From contig NZ_CP162495.1 of NCBI RefSeq assembly GCF_040939125.1, forward strand, positions 2,976,001 through 3,040,000: a stretch of DNA of 64,000 bases, in the 5' to 3' direction. The notes below the pieces were generated by a model. The model was given only the letters and a program-made list of their open reading frames with translations. It was not told where the DNA came from and did no database searches. The stretch is from Clostridium sp. BJN0013 (GTDB taxonomy: Bacteria; Bacillota; Clostridia; Clostridiales; Clostridiaceae). Positions 36,951 through 45,120 of this stretch are shown here, piece by piece; the stretch's first letter is position 1; every line of letters begins with the position of its first letter. Position numbers and translations under genes: made by a program.

Positions 36951-37139
36951 TTATTTGCCATATTTATTAAGTAATTTTTCTAATTCTCGTGCTTCCGCTG
37001 CAGATTCCTTAGCAAATTGTTTAAATTTCTCATTGATTTCTTTATTATCTATTTTCTTTGAGTACTCTTGAAAATCCCTTACATTTTCTTGTACATCAAG
37101 AAGCTTATTTCTTATCATATCTTCTGTTGTTAAGTTCAT
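36951..37139 (-). CDS. Small helical protein, function unknown
   Basis: A 62-residue, fully helical, Lys/Glu-rich protein (LTTEDMIRNKLLDVQENVRD ... KFKQFAKESAAEARELEKLL). It looks like half of a ferritin-like four-helix bundle, a type seen as small proteins in Clostridium genomes, but metal ligands are not clear. A GGTGGGA ribosome site precedes the ATG. Its 3' end touches repeat copy B. Function not known. Confidence 0.65.
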   Translation of the reverse strand: MNLTTEDMIRNKLLDVQENVRDFQEYSKKIDNKEINEKFKQFAKESAAEARELEKLLNKYGK

Positions 37140-37474
37140 CTCATTCCCACCTTTCCATTAATAGATTTTGTAAGTATTAATGATTTTATTCACAAATTTC
37201 ATCTTTGTTATACTCTAAAAATTATTTTCTGCTGCATATTATCCTTAAATTGTCAGGTATAAATAAATATCCACCAGCTTAGCTGGTGGTTTTTCCTAAG
37301 CCCTATAAGGGCACATTACCAGCATTATGCCTCAAGGCATCTTAAAGATCTCGCCAGCCGCAATTTATGTTACTTGCTACCCTTAAAAGGGTCCATGTAT
37401 TCCTTCATACTTACTTGGTCGGCGATCATATCTTCTTTCTGTTGATTTCTTATATATTCTTCTATTGCTTTTTT

Positions 37475-38733
37475 CACACGTGTTGATTAACCATTTTTCA
37501 CCATAAACAAATTTGATAATTATTGATATTTTTAAATAATAAGTCAATGCATACTTGAACTTCGTCTTGAAGTGTAGAATTAAGAAGTTTTCTAACAAAC
37601 TCACAAAATGATAACTTAACAAATTTGAAATTTTGAGACACATTAACATAAGAAAAATGAAGTAATACATACGCAATTAAAGCTATAAAAAGTTGATTGT
37701 AAACTGCATTTTCACTTGTTCCAAACAATCTTTTAACATTCAAATTTTGCTTTATAAATCTAAAAAAGCTTTCAACTTTCCATCTTTCTTTATAGATATC
37801 TGCAATTTTTTCAGGTGTAATAGCCATTAAGTTAGTACATACCCTTATGGATTTTCCATAGAAGTCACTAAATTGAACAACTCTAAATCTATTTTCAGTT
37901 TTAGAAGAGCCTTCTCCAAGATAACAAGTAACATCCTTGATTATATTAGAATTTTCAGTTCTTAAACTTTTTATGTTTTTTGGATAACTTAGAGTTATAT
38001 TGTCTTTGATTCTTATGACAAATGCTTGTTTTATAGATTTAAACATATCATATCTCTTATGTTTCCCATAAGCTCTATCTTCTACCAAGATACAATCTGT
38101 ATTAATAAGTTTTTCACCTATTGGACCATCATGTTTGTTTGCAGTAGTTTCAATGACTTTTTGAGGCATTAAAGTATTTACATTAAGAGCCACATGCAGC
38201 TTTATTCCTGACTTATTACCTTTGAACTTTGCCCATTTCAATCTGCCTTCACCAACAGTTATAGTAGTGGAATCTACTGCTAATAAATCTTTTGGTAATT
38301 TAAGTATTCTTCGAGTTGAACGATTGCATTTAGTTATAAGAATCTCAAATAATTTCTTAGCTATTTTATAATCTACATTTGCTGCTTTCTTCGAAATTGT
38401 GGAATAATCAACTGCTCTTAATCCAGCTTCATTCATAAAATCTGAACCAGCTCTAAAACTTTTGTATTCATTAGTTGCTGTCGCTATAAAAAATTGAAAC
38501 AAATCATATACTGTGAATTTTCTTGATGTATCCTTATAGCCTAAAACCGCACATACTGTAATTACTTCTTCTTTTTTTAAAAGTGTTTGAAATATATCAA
38601 ATATAGTGGTATTATTTCTCATGAGGTCACTCTCCTAAACAGTAGTATTTTTTCTCAGCAAATTAATATTACCATAGGATGACCTCATTTTCATACCTTT
38701 TTATTTACGTATTTTAGATAATCAACACTCGTG
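37475..38733 (-). mobile_element. IS4-family insertion sequence
   Basis: 1,259 bp with terminal inverted repeats CACACGTGTTGATTA and CACGAGTGTTGATTA (13 of 15 identical). It is flanked by a 9-bp direct repeat, TGCTTTTTT, at 37466-37474 and 38734-38742. It is inserted in the tnpA of an IS200-type element. Confidence 0.92.
37498..38622 (-). CDS. IS4-family transposase
   Basis: A 374-residue DDE transposase. It has an N-terminal DUF4372-like region (LFQFFIATATNEYKSFRAGS), first Asp in LLAVDSTTIT, second Asp in CILVEDRAYGKHKR, and the Glu in the Y-(2)-R-(3)-E-(6)-K signature YKERWKVESFFRFIKQNL. The frame is intact and reaches close to both ends of the element, so it is probably functional. Confidence 0.93.
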   Translation of the reverse strand: MRNNTTIFDIFQTLLKKEEVITVCAVLGYKDTSRKFTVYDLFQFFIATATNEYKSFRAGSDFMNEAGLRAVDYSTISKKAANVDYKIAKKLFEILITKCNRSTRRILKLPKDLLAVDSTTITVGEGRLKWAKFKGNKSGIKLHVALNVNTLMPQKVIETTANKHDGPIGEKLINTDCILVEDRAYGKHKRYDMFKSIKQAFVIRIKDNITLSYPKNIKSLRTENSNIIKDVTCYLGEGSSKTENRFRVVQFSDFYGKSIRVCTNLMAITPEKIADIYKERWKVESFFRFIKQNLNVKRLFGTSENAVYNQLFIALIAYVLLHFSYVNVSQNFKFVKLSFCEFVRKLLNSTLQDEVQVCIDLLFKNINNYQICLW

Positions 38734-39220
38734 TGCTTTTTTATTTTTTCCAACTGTGTCTACATAGAATCCTCTGCACCAAAAGTGCCTATTTCCATAT
38801 TTATATTTTAAATTTGAAAATCTCTCAAATATCATTAGACTACTTTTTCCCTTCAAGAATCCCATAAAACTTGAAACACTTGTCTTTGGTGGTATCGATA
38901 AAAGCATATGTATATGATCTTCACATGCATTCGCCTCTATTATTTCTACACCTTTCCATTCACAAAGTTTCCTTAATATTTTTCCTATCTCTTTTCTTTT
39001 TTCTCCATATATTTCTTTTCTTCTATATTTGGGTGAAAATACTACATGATATTTACATCTCCATTTAGTATGTGATAAACTATTACTGTCCATTTAGGGC
39101 AAACCTCCTTTGATTATAGATTTGGTTGACGAGACCTCTTCTATTTTATCAAAGTGAGGTTTTTTGTTCACCGCTTAAGCTATTCTGAACACACCTGCAT
39201 AGCAGGTGGTTTTCATATAG

Positions 39221-39723
39221 ACAATTAAAATAATTTTACACATCCTACTTATGTAAAACTTTCCTCGTATTAAAAGTCTTTGTATTAATATTTTTATCTT
39301 TCAATTTGGATAATTGATAGAATATGGGGGTACAGATCCCCCTTATTTTTAAACTTTAATATAAATTTTTCATATTATACCTTATTTTATCTAGAAGACT
39401 ACAGTGACTAAAAATTGCATAAAAAAAGAAGGCACCATAAAATTACAAGTGCCCTTTCTCCTTATTAAACAGTTAATACTAAAAATACATATTGTTTACG
39501 AGAGATTGGAATTTTAATGAGCTTATTTATATGAATTATATTTTATATATTACTACTATTTAATTAATAAATCAATATGTTTTTTAATGATTTCATAAAA
39601 AAATATATGTTTTTTTAATAATAACTTATGATAGCATTATGTTGAAAAGTTACTTACTTTTTGTTCTAAATAAATAATTTTACTTATATAATATTAATAA
39701 TTAATTTGACCCTAAGAAAAGAT
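39221..39723. other. Intergenic DNA with two hairpins
   Basis: No gene is recognised. Two terminator-like hairpins occur: GGGGG-N7-CCCCC (39326-39342) followed by TTATTTTT, and GGCAC-N13-GTGCC (39431-39453) followed by CTTTCTCC. Confidence 0.5.
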
Positions 39724-39861
39724 ATGATTGATAAAATGTTTGGAAATGATAAAACATTTGATTTAATGAAAAAAATGTATCTTGAAGTGCAAACTGAATT
39801 TAAAACCTTAAATAAGAATATTAAAGATATAGAAATTAAAATTAACGTTCTAAAGAATTAA
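39724..39861 (+). CDS. Short coiled-coil ORF (upstream half)
   Basis: A 45-codon frame (MIDKMFGNDKTFDLMKKMYL ... INVLKN) with heptad-like spacing. It ends TAA immediately followed, in the same frame, by the ATG of the next ORF. The ribosome site is weak. It may be a separate small gene or the first half of a single 112-residue coiled-coil protein interrupted by a stop. Confidence 0.45.
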   Translation: MIDKMFGNDKTFDLMKKMYLEVQTEFKTLNKNIKDIEIKINVLKN

Positions 39862-40062
39862 ATGGAAAATAGTTCTATACTAGTAAAAAAATATAATAGC
39901 ACTATTGAAATGTTAACTAAAGGACATAAAGATATATTAGATACAATAAATAAAAACTACGCACTCCATGATAATGCACTAAAAAATATTTCCTCTATAT
40001 CAGATAAAGGTGAAAAAGCATATAACTTTATAAAAGAGCTATCCAATAATACTTTAGGATAA
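39862..40062 (+). CDS. Short coiled-coil ORF (downstream half)
   Basis: A 66-residue helical protein (NSTIEMLTKGHKDILDTINK ... SDKGEKAYNFIKEL). The ATG directly follows the stop of the upstream ORF in the same frame (TAAATG). It has no own ribosome site, so it depends on coupling or on readthrough. The pattern resembles the tail of phage or chemoreceptor-type coiled coils, but no family is recognised. Confidence 0.45.
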   Translation: MENSSILVKKYNSTIEMLTKGHKDILDTINKNYALHDNALKNISSISDKGEKAYNFIKELSNNTLG

Positions 40063-40564
40063 TAAATTCTTATACTTCTTATAAAAAAATTCTTGTACCT
40101 TTACATAAGAATTGCGATATCTTTATTTATTTAATGAATCATTCTTATATTCTATTCCCTTGTTAAGATGCCAATGAAGACATTCTAAAACACTATTCAT
40201 AATAATTTTAAAGCTTTATCATTAATTAAATCTGTATTTTTACATGGAAATACTACATAAGCCACATATTTTCAGGCATAGATATGCTAAAATTAGAAGA
40301 AAGACTGGAGCCTTTAGATTTAAAAAGTTCATCTATTTATTGAAAAGTTAAAGCTCCATAACTTCCAAAATTAGCTACTGTAAAAAATATATTTTAGGCT
40401 TAATTGCAGTGTTTTTTATAAAGCTTTCCATCTTTTAAATTATTACTTAGATTTTTATCTATCTTTAAAGAATTATCTGTTCCACTAAAATAATAAATAT
40501 TTATCCCACTAAATAAACTCATTTTAATATGCTCTTCTAAAAATATATTATCAAATATTAAATA
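40063..40564. other. Non-coding or decayed DNA
   Basis: No intact frame. The minus strand around 40330-40440 encodes TVANFGSYGALTFQ between stops, which suggests a relic gene of unknown family. Confidence 0.35.
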
Positions 40565-40996
40565 TTAGTAAAAATCATCATAGTCCCATATACCTAATTT
40601 ACCCCTTACAGGTATTGCTTTCTTAAGCATCTCTATATCCTTTAAGATCCATGCATATCTGCCTGGAGTATAATCTCCAAAATTATATTCATCATTTTGA
40701 ACTATAAAATTATTTTCTAATTTAGCAGTTAATCCATCTTCATGTAAAACCTTTATACAATCCATCAAATTACACTTAGCCATAATAACCCCGGTAGGCA
40801 TATCTATAAATCGTTCAAAATACTTATCCAATACTTCCTTAAATGGATGCAATAAGCAAACACTTCCATTTATAGTCTTTCCCGCATGTATCAATAATGA
40901 CCCACGATATTTAGTTTTCCAGGATCTTGTTTCAATTTTCTTTTCACCAAGAACTATAAGACTTGCCCAAGGCTGCTTAATTGTTAATACTTTTAT
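40565..40996 (-). CDS. ASCH-domain protein with apparent ATA start
   Basis: A 143-codon frame encoding a full ASCH domain: VLTIKQPWASLIVLGEKKIE, then TRSWKTKYRGSLLIHAGK, and C-terminal YNFGDYTPGRYAWILKDIEM. ASCH domains bind RNA or nucleotides and some act on modified nucleosides. The natural start position is occupied by ATA, six bases downstream of a perfect GGGGGAGGAG ribosome site. The only conventional in-frame start is a TTG at 40894, which would remove the first third of the fold. So the gene either uses ATA or has lost its start by one mutation. Confidence 0.75.
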   Translation of the reverse strand: MKVLTIKQPWASLIVLGEKKIETRSWKTKYRGSLLIHAGKTINGSVCLLHPFKEVLDKYFERFIDMPTGVIMAKCNLMDCIKVLHEDGLTAKLENNFIVQNDEYNFGDYTPGRYAWILKDIEMLKKAIPVRGKLGIWDYDDFY

Positions 40997-41092
40997 GAGA
41001 TCTCCTCCCCCATTTTCTAATATAATAATTTACATATTTAGAACATATGTTAAAATATTTAGTTTTTTGATATTATGTTGTCTATATTTTAT

Positions 41093-41175
41093 GATACACA
41101 ACTTTATGTTGTGTATCAATGCTCTCTTAAACCTTTTGTTGTATAACATATGGTAATAATCTATTTGTTGTATAA
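41093..41175 (+). promoter_or_regulatory. Operator cluster upstream of the XRE gene
   Basis: A perfect palindrome GATACACAAC-TTTAT-GTTGTGTATC (41093-41117) is followed by two direct repeats of TTGTTGTATAA (41136-41146 and 41165-41175, 29 bp apart). A related ATGTTGTCTATA lies at 41074. These share the GTTGTRTA half-site and probably bind the downstream repressor. Confidence 0.6.
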
Positions 41176-41207
41176 TTATAATAATAAGTTAGTGGTGGTG
41201 ACTAATA

Positions 41208-41600
41208 ATGCTAAGTGATCGTTTAAAAAAGCTTAGAAATGAAAACAATCTTTTACAAAAAGAAATAGCTGAAAAACTTAAGATTACAACAAGCGCATAC
41301 GGATTTTATGAACAGGGGAAGAGAACTCCTGATACAGAAACATTAAATAAAATAGCTGAATTTTATAATGTTTCAATAGACTACTTGCTGGGAAGAACCA
41401 ATATTCGTGATTCAGTCGATAAGATAACTAATTCTCTAAATAGCGATCCAGAAATATCAGAATTTTGGAATTCACTAATAAATAGAGAAGATTTACAATT
41501 ACTTTTTAAACAAACTAAAGATTTATCCCCTAAAAATATTAACAGAATAATCAGAATCATAAAAGCCATCAAAGATGACGAAGATAAGACTAAAGGATAA
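41208..41600 (+). CDS. XRE-family phage-type repressor
   Basis: A 130-residue protein with an N-terminal HTH_3 domain (LSDRLKKLRNENNLLQKEIA, then EKLKITTSAYGFYEQGKRTP) ending in the common SIDYLLGRT, and a helical C-terminal part probably for dimerisation. No LexA-type protease motif. GTGGTG provides a weak ribosome site. The upstream palindrome and repeats suggest autoregulation. It resembles repressors of phages and integrated elements, though no phage operon follows. Confidence 0.87.
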   Translation: MLSDRLKKLRNENNLLQKEIAEKLKITTSAYGFYEQGKRTPDTETLNKIAEFYNVSIDYLLGRTNIRDSVDKITNSLNSDPEISEFWNSLINREDLQLLFKQTKDLSPKNINRIIRIIKAIKDDEDKTKG

Positions 41601-41736
41601 TATAGAATTTTATAAAATTATTTAAATATAATAATTCTATTACACAGAATTTCTTTTATTTCTTTTTTAAAATTTAATATATACAATTTTTATCATAAAT
41701 AGGCTTTCAAAACAACTTTTATACTACCCCAAGTTT

Positions 41737-42318
41737 TTATGTGTTTATAATATTTTTGACATCTTTTAAAACTTCTTCAATGTCTCTATTGGCATCTACT
41801 ACATAATCACATGAAACTACCTTAAAACTTTGTTCATCATGCAGTATTCTTTCTTTTATATCTGTATCTATATTATCCCAATTTTCAGGGCAAGAATATG
41901 ATACCACATTATTTTTATTTTTCCTACACCACATTCTTATGGCTCTAGTCCATTTATCACATTTTAGATATATAACTACAATTTTAGCATCTTTTATAGT
42001 TTGCCTTAATTGCTTTACTCCCTTAGCATCTATTACATAAATTGATACTCCTTTTCCCTTATATTGTTTTTTAGTGGCAAAATAATGATTTCCTCCAAAA
42101 CAAGTGGGAGCTATTATATCTTTTTTAAGTTTATCTTTTATAATAACCTGAAAATATTCTTTCCTTGTAATAAATATATGTCCTCTTTCATTTTTATATC
42201 TTCTAGGTCTATCTGTATAGCTTTGAATGTAGTTATATCCTTCATTTTCCAGTAATTCTGCAATTGTACTCTTTCCAGATCCGGATTCTCCTACTAAACA
42301 TACTATTCTATCTTTCAA
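41737..42318 (-). CDS. Guanylate kinase-like P-loop protein
   Basis: A 193-residue P-loop kinase. Walker A is GESGSGKST (residues 9-17). SYTDRPRRYKNERGHIFI is close to the GMP-binding segment of guanylate kinases (TTRxPRxxExxGxDY), and a Y-rich lid follows (GGNHYFATKKQ). It is probably an accessory nucleotide kinase of phage type rather than the housekeeping gmk. A GGAGGAG ribosome site. Repeat fragments lie just upstream of it (42354) and beyond (copy C). Confidence 0.75.
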   Translation of the reverse strand: MKDRIVCLVGESGSGKSTIAELLENEGYNYIQSYTDRPRRYKNERGHIFITRKEYFQVIIKDKLKKDIIAPTCFGGNHYFATKKQYKGKGVSIYVIDAKGVKQLRQTIKDAKIVVIYLKCDKWTRAIRMWCRKNKNNVVSYSCPENWDNIDTDIKERILHDEQSFKVVSCDYVVDANRDIEEVLKDVKNIINT

Positions 42319-42353
42319 TATTTATCTCCTCCACATAGTTGTAGTTCCATCAT

Positions 42354-42368
42354 ATCAAGTTATTCTTA
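42354..42368 (+). repeat. Short end fragment of the dispersed hairpin repeat
   Basis: ATCAAGTTATTCTTA matches the first 15 bases of copies A to C. The rest of the element is absent. Confidence 0.55.
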
Positions 42369-42482
42369 TATTTAATAAATTCTTATTGCTAATTAATTTT
42401 AATATTATATCATAAACTATTACAAGTGGTAAATATTGCGTTTACTTTATAAGCGCATTGAAAAACTTTAATATTTTTAACT

Positions 42483-42575
42483 ATCAAGTGATTCTTAAGT
42501 TCAGATGTAGTTTACTCATAAGGAATACTTTTCTACATCTGAACCTTAGAATAATTTATCCTAAAGTGGTCAATA
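42483..42575 (+). repeat. Dispersed hairpin repeat, copy C (5' half)
   Basis: It begins ATCAAGTGATTCTTAAG. Hairpin 1 arms are GTTCAGATGTAG / CTACATCTGAAC around TTTACTCATAAGGAATACTT. Relative to copies A and B the arms changed from GGAG/CTCC to GTAG/CTAC, a compensating double change. Hairpin 2 is missing or degraded. Confidence 0.8.
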
Positions 42576-42589
42576 AGAGCCTTTCTTAC

Positions 42590-43510
42590 TTAGTTATTTA
42601 AAAATACTCCCCAAGTCTCAGGTCTTAATACACCATCAGTTGGCCTTTCCCAGTTCTTCTGGAGTTCAGTTACAGCTTGAAAAGTTGCTTCGTCATACAA
42701 CATTGAAGTATAGGAATTTTCCTTTAGATATCCATATTGTTCTAGTTTCTGTTGAATCCAGAGAATTACATGAGATCTATGACCCTTTACAACAATATTC
42801 TGAATTCCTTTCAATGCTGCCATAGTAGCTGGACCTACTATTCCATCTATAATTAGCTTTGCATTATAATCTATATTCAAGTTATATTGAAGTGCTTTAA
42901 TTTGAGCTATAAGTGGACTTGGTTTTACTGGTTGTCTTGTACCAAAACTATTATAAAATAATTCTGCCATATAGTTTAAATCAAAATAGCCACTTATTCC
43001 TGATATTTGTCCTTTCGTTGTATACTGCCATATAACATAATCATCCCATAATACAGTACTTGGACTGCTAACCTCATAATGGGCTATCCACAGAGGATAT
43101 TTTGTTATATTACTGTTTAAATATGATCTTATATAGCTTGGATTACTATAAATAAGTGCTGATGCAATAGTTGAGATTATATCTAAAAAAGCTAGACATA
43201 CTTCTGTAATGTCTCCACTAACCTGTCGTTCAACATCCAAAACTACAAAATCAGGTTTATATCCCGAAACAATGGATTTAAAAAAGTTTGCTTCTTCAAT
43301 TGCTTTTGTTTTATTCTGAAACCTGGCAAAATGATAAGCTCCTACAATAAGTCCCAGGTCTTTAGCTTGTTTTATATTATAACTGTAATATTTATCTACA
43401 AAGGTACTTCCTTCAGTGGCTTTTGCAATTATAAAAGAATTCCCCCGATTTTTTATTAAATTTATATTGACTAAACCATTTAAATTACTTATATCTACTC
43501 CTTTAATCAT
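42590..43510 (-). CDS. GH25 lysozyme with C-terminal peptidoglycan-binding domains
   Basis: A 306-residue muramidase. Residues 1-190 are the GH25 domain: KGVDISNLNG with the first catalytic-site Asp, FIIAKATEGSTFVD, VGAYHFARF, DFVVLDVERQVSG with the acidic pair, and WDDYVIWQYTTKG. The C-terminal part (about 200-305) holds PG_binding_1-like helices (LIIDGIVGPATMAALKGIQ; DEATFQAVTELQKNW). No signal peptide, so it is exported by a holin, by lysis, or used as a spore/mother-cell enzyme. It is bracketed by repeat copies C and D. Confidence 0.92.
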   Translation of the reverse strand: MIKGVDISNLNGLVNINLIKNRGNSFIIAKATEGSTFVDKYYSYNIKQAKDLGLIVGAYHFARFQNKTKAIEEANFFKSIVSGYKPDFVVLDVERQVSGDITEVCLAFLDIISTIASALIYSNPSYIRSYLNSNITKYPLWIAHYEVSSPSTVLWDDYVIWQYTTKGQISGISGYFDLNYMAELFYNSFGTRQPVKPSPLIAQIKALQYNLNIDYNAKLIIDGIVGPATMAALKGIQNIVVKGHRSHVILWIQQKLEQYGYLKENSYTSMLYDEATFQAVTELQKNWERPTDGVLRPETWGVFLNN

Positions 43511-43587
43511 TAAAATTCCCTCCTTATCTAATATATTGCCTATATCAATTTTTGATATCTTAATTCATCGAAATAAAACACTCTTAG

Positions 43588-43690
43588 GATCAAGTTATTC
43601 AGAGGGTTCAAGTGAAGTTTGCACATAAGGAATGCTTTTCTCCACTTTGAATAAGATAGAAATATTAGCTAATTCTGCATTCAGATAATA
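43588..43690 (+). repeat. Dispersed hairpin repeat, copy D (short form)
   Basis: It starts ATCAAGTTATTC. Hairpin 1 arms are TTCAAGTGAAG / CTCCACTTTGAA around TTTGCACATAAGGAATGCTT. It then jumps directly to ATTAGCTAATTCTGCATTCAGATAA. Hairpin 2 is absent, giving a 103-bp form with both ends. Confidence 0.8.
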
Positions 43691-43815
43691 GGATATGAAA
43701 ACATTATTTCCATATAATTCCTATTAAAAAGAAGCTTATTGTTTATATTAGGGTTCTTTTTCACCGATTTAGCTTTATCATCTGGATTTATTCGAACGCT
43801 GAATACTGATACACA

Positions 43816-43875
43816 TATGGATAAGCTTTTCTTTTGTTCTTATAAATTATCAACAACTTATCCACATTATCCACA
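43816..43875 (+). promoter_or_regulatory. DnaA-box cluster
   Basis: Two perfect DnaA boxes TTATCCACA lie head to tail without spacing (43858-43866 and 43867-43875). TTATCAACA (43847-43855, one mismatch) lies two bases upstream, and an inverted TATGGATAA (43816-43824) further upstream. The surrounding 43691-43991 has no gene and is very AT-rich. Confidence 0.6.
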
Positions 43876-43991
43876 ATATTCCATTGTTTTATGAACAAAT
43901 CAATTGTATCATATCTTTTCTATTAACACTAACTCTCATAAAGTCTCCATACTACATAAAGTTTGCATATTAATTTAGATTCTGTAGTAAA

Positions 43992-44687
43992 CTAATTTGA
44001 ATTAACTTCAACAACATTGAAACCTTCATACTTTGCTTTTTCAATTAATTCATCACAATCGATATGCATACAATATACCTTATTTCTCTTATCTTTTGAA
44101 ATAGATTTGCACAATAGTTTCAGTGAAGTGTGAACATTACCTTTATATTCAGCCAAACAAGTATCTTGATAAAACTCCTCAATTACATATTCATTAATAA
44201 CATTAGAAACATTACTACAATCACCACTATACCAAATTAGCTTGTCTTTTATATAAATTAAATATCCATAACAATTTAATGTTTTAATATGATTTACTTT
44301 TATTGGTTTTACATTTATAAAATTCAAGGTATTATTTATATCTGTACCTATAAGATTAAATTTATAATTCTGATTTTCTATATGACCTTGTAGTTTCAAA
44401 AAATCATATAATTCCCTAGTTGGGAAAGACACTTCAACTACTATATGTTTTATATAATAGCAATAATAAATTAAACTGCTTAAGCTTCCTATATGGTCTG
44501 AATCCATATGCGTAATTAAAACATGTATATCACTTACATTTTTTAAAATCTTTCTATTAATTATTCTCTCAAAAATATTTTCTCCACAATCTAATAATAT
44601 CAATTCATTTTTAATTTTTACAAAAGCCGAGTTATTCCCTTCTTTAGTATTAAATGCTGAGCCCCTTCCTAAAAAATTTAATAACAT
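43992..44687 (-). CDS. Metallo-beta-lactamase fold hydrolase
   Basis: A 231-residue MBL-fold protein. The start is the ATG with GAGGTGG twelve bases upstream (MLLNFLGRGSAFNTKEG); a longer frame lacks a ribosome site. The metal motif is HVLITHMDSDHIGSLSSLIY (HxDxDH). Later ligands are likely in KVNHIKTLNC, WYSGDCSN and VYCMHID. It resembles RNase Z-like and phosphorylcholine-esterase-like enzymes that contain LLDCGEN in strand 1. The native substrate is unknown. Confidence 0.85.
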   Translation of the reverse strand: MLLNFLGRGSAFNTKEGNNSAFVKIKNELILLDCGENIFERIINRKILKNVSDIHVLITHMDSDHIGSLSSLIYYCYYIKHIVVEVSFPTRELYDFLKLQGHIENQNYKFNLIGTDINNTLNFINVKPIKVNHIKTLNCYGYLIYIKDKLIWYSGDCSNVSNVINEYVIEEFYQDTCLAEYKGNVHTSLKLLCKSISKDKRNKVYCMHIDCDELIEKAKYEGFNVVEVNSN

Positions 44688-44868
44688 ATTTTTATTCCAC
44701 CTCGTATAATATAGTTGTACCAATCAATAGAGATTAGATCATCTCTACTAACGGATATTTATAAATATAAATTAATTATTGTTCGTACATCTCAAGTTCC
44801 GTTATGGAAATTGCAATATCCTTTAGTAAGTCTAAAAATAATAAGAGTGTATCTTCCACAAGGGTAAC

Positions 44869-44896
44869 TTGATTAATAGTTAAATCATTGTATAAT
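44869..44896 (+). promoter_or_regulatory. Promoter in the left end of the IS110-family element
   Basis: TTGATT (44869-44874) and a perfect TATAAT (44891-44896) are 16 bp apart. The transcript would start near 44903, at the first base of the structured leader. Confidence 0.65.
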
Positions 44897-44899
44897 ATC

Positions 44900-45105
44900 T
44901 TCTGAATAGAGGTTAGATGTATTCCTCCTGGGAGGACTCCTTCGGAGTTCCTATACCCGTGAAAAAGCGTATCATTCCATCAGTGAGATTAGATGTTTAG
45001 CTGGTTGAGTTTCTTCCCTTGCGGAAGAATTACTCGTGTCACAAACGAGGTTGTTAGCTCACTGTTAGGTATGGATACTCTGTTCTATCTTCAAAAATAT
45101 ATGAA
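44900..45105 (+). ncRNA. Candidate bridge RNA of the IS110-family element
   Basis: Between the promoter and the transposase start there is no reading frame but several strong stem-loops: CCTCC-TG-GGAGG, ACTCC-TTC-GGAGT, TTCTTCC-CTTGC-GGAAGAA and CTCGT-GTCACAA-ACGAG. A motif GAGRTTAGATGT occurs twice (near 44906 and 44981). IS110-family elements are known to encode a structured bridge RNA in the left non-coding end that pairs with target and donor DNA. Position, size and structure fit that. Exact ends are not known. Confidence 0.65.
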
Positions 45106-45120
45106 AAGGAGATATTTACA

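Larger units (their letters stand above)
37370..39093 (-). pseudogene. tnpA: IS200/IS605 Y1 transposase tnpA, disrupted
   Basis: The N-terminal part (39093 to 38734) has the HUH motif EDHIHMLL and the catalytic Tyr in RGFYVDTVGKN. The C-terminal part (37474 to 37370) encodes KKAIEEYIRNQQKEDMIADQ and VSMKEYMDPFKGSK. Removing the IS4-family element and one 9-bp duplication restores a 456-nt frame (151 residues), the normal TnpA size. The disruption is therefore clean and recent, and both halves are otherwise undamaged. Confidence 0.93.
37260..39220 (-). mobile_element. IS200-type element interrupted by an IS4-family element
   Basis: Hairpins typical of IS200/IS605 ends lie on each side: CCACCAGCTTAGCTGGTGG (37271-37289, right end) and CACCTGC-ATA-GCAGGTG (39192-39208, left end). 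Between them is a tnpA split by another insertion sequence. No tnpB is present. The outer limits are approximate. Confidence 0.8.

Noticed and set aside
37383-37676. 97-residue ORF at the IS4/IS200 junction
   Set aside because: It crosses the insertion border in a frame that belongs to neither transposase. The true tnpA C-terminus is in another frame.
42590-43510. Prophage lysis cassette
   Set aside because: The GH25 gene has no holin and no phage structural genes nearby, and the flanking repeats point to a single-gene module.
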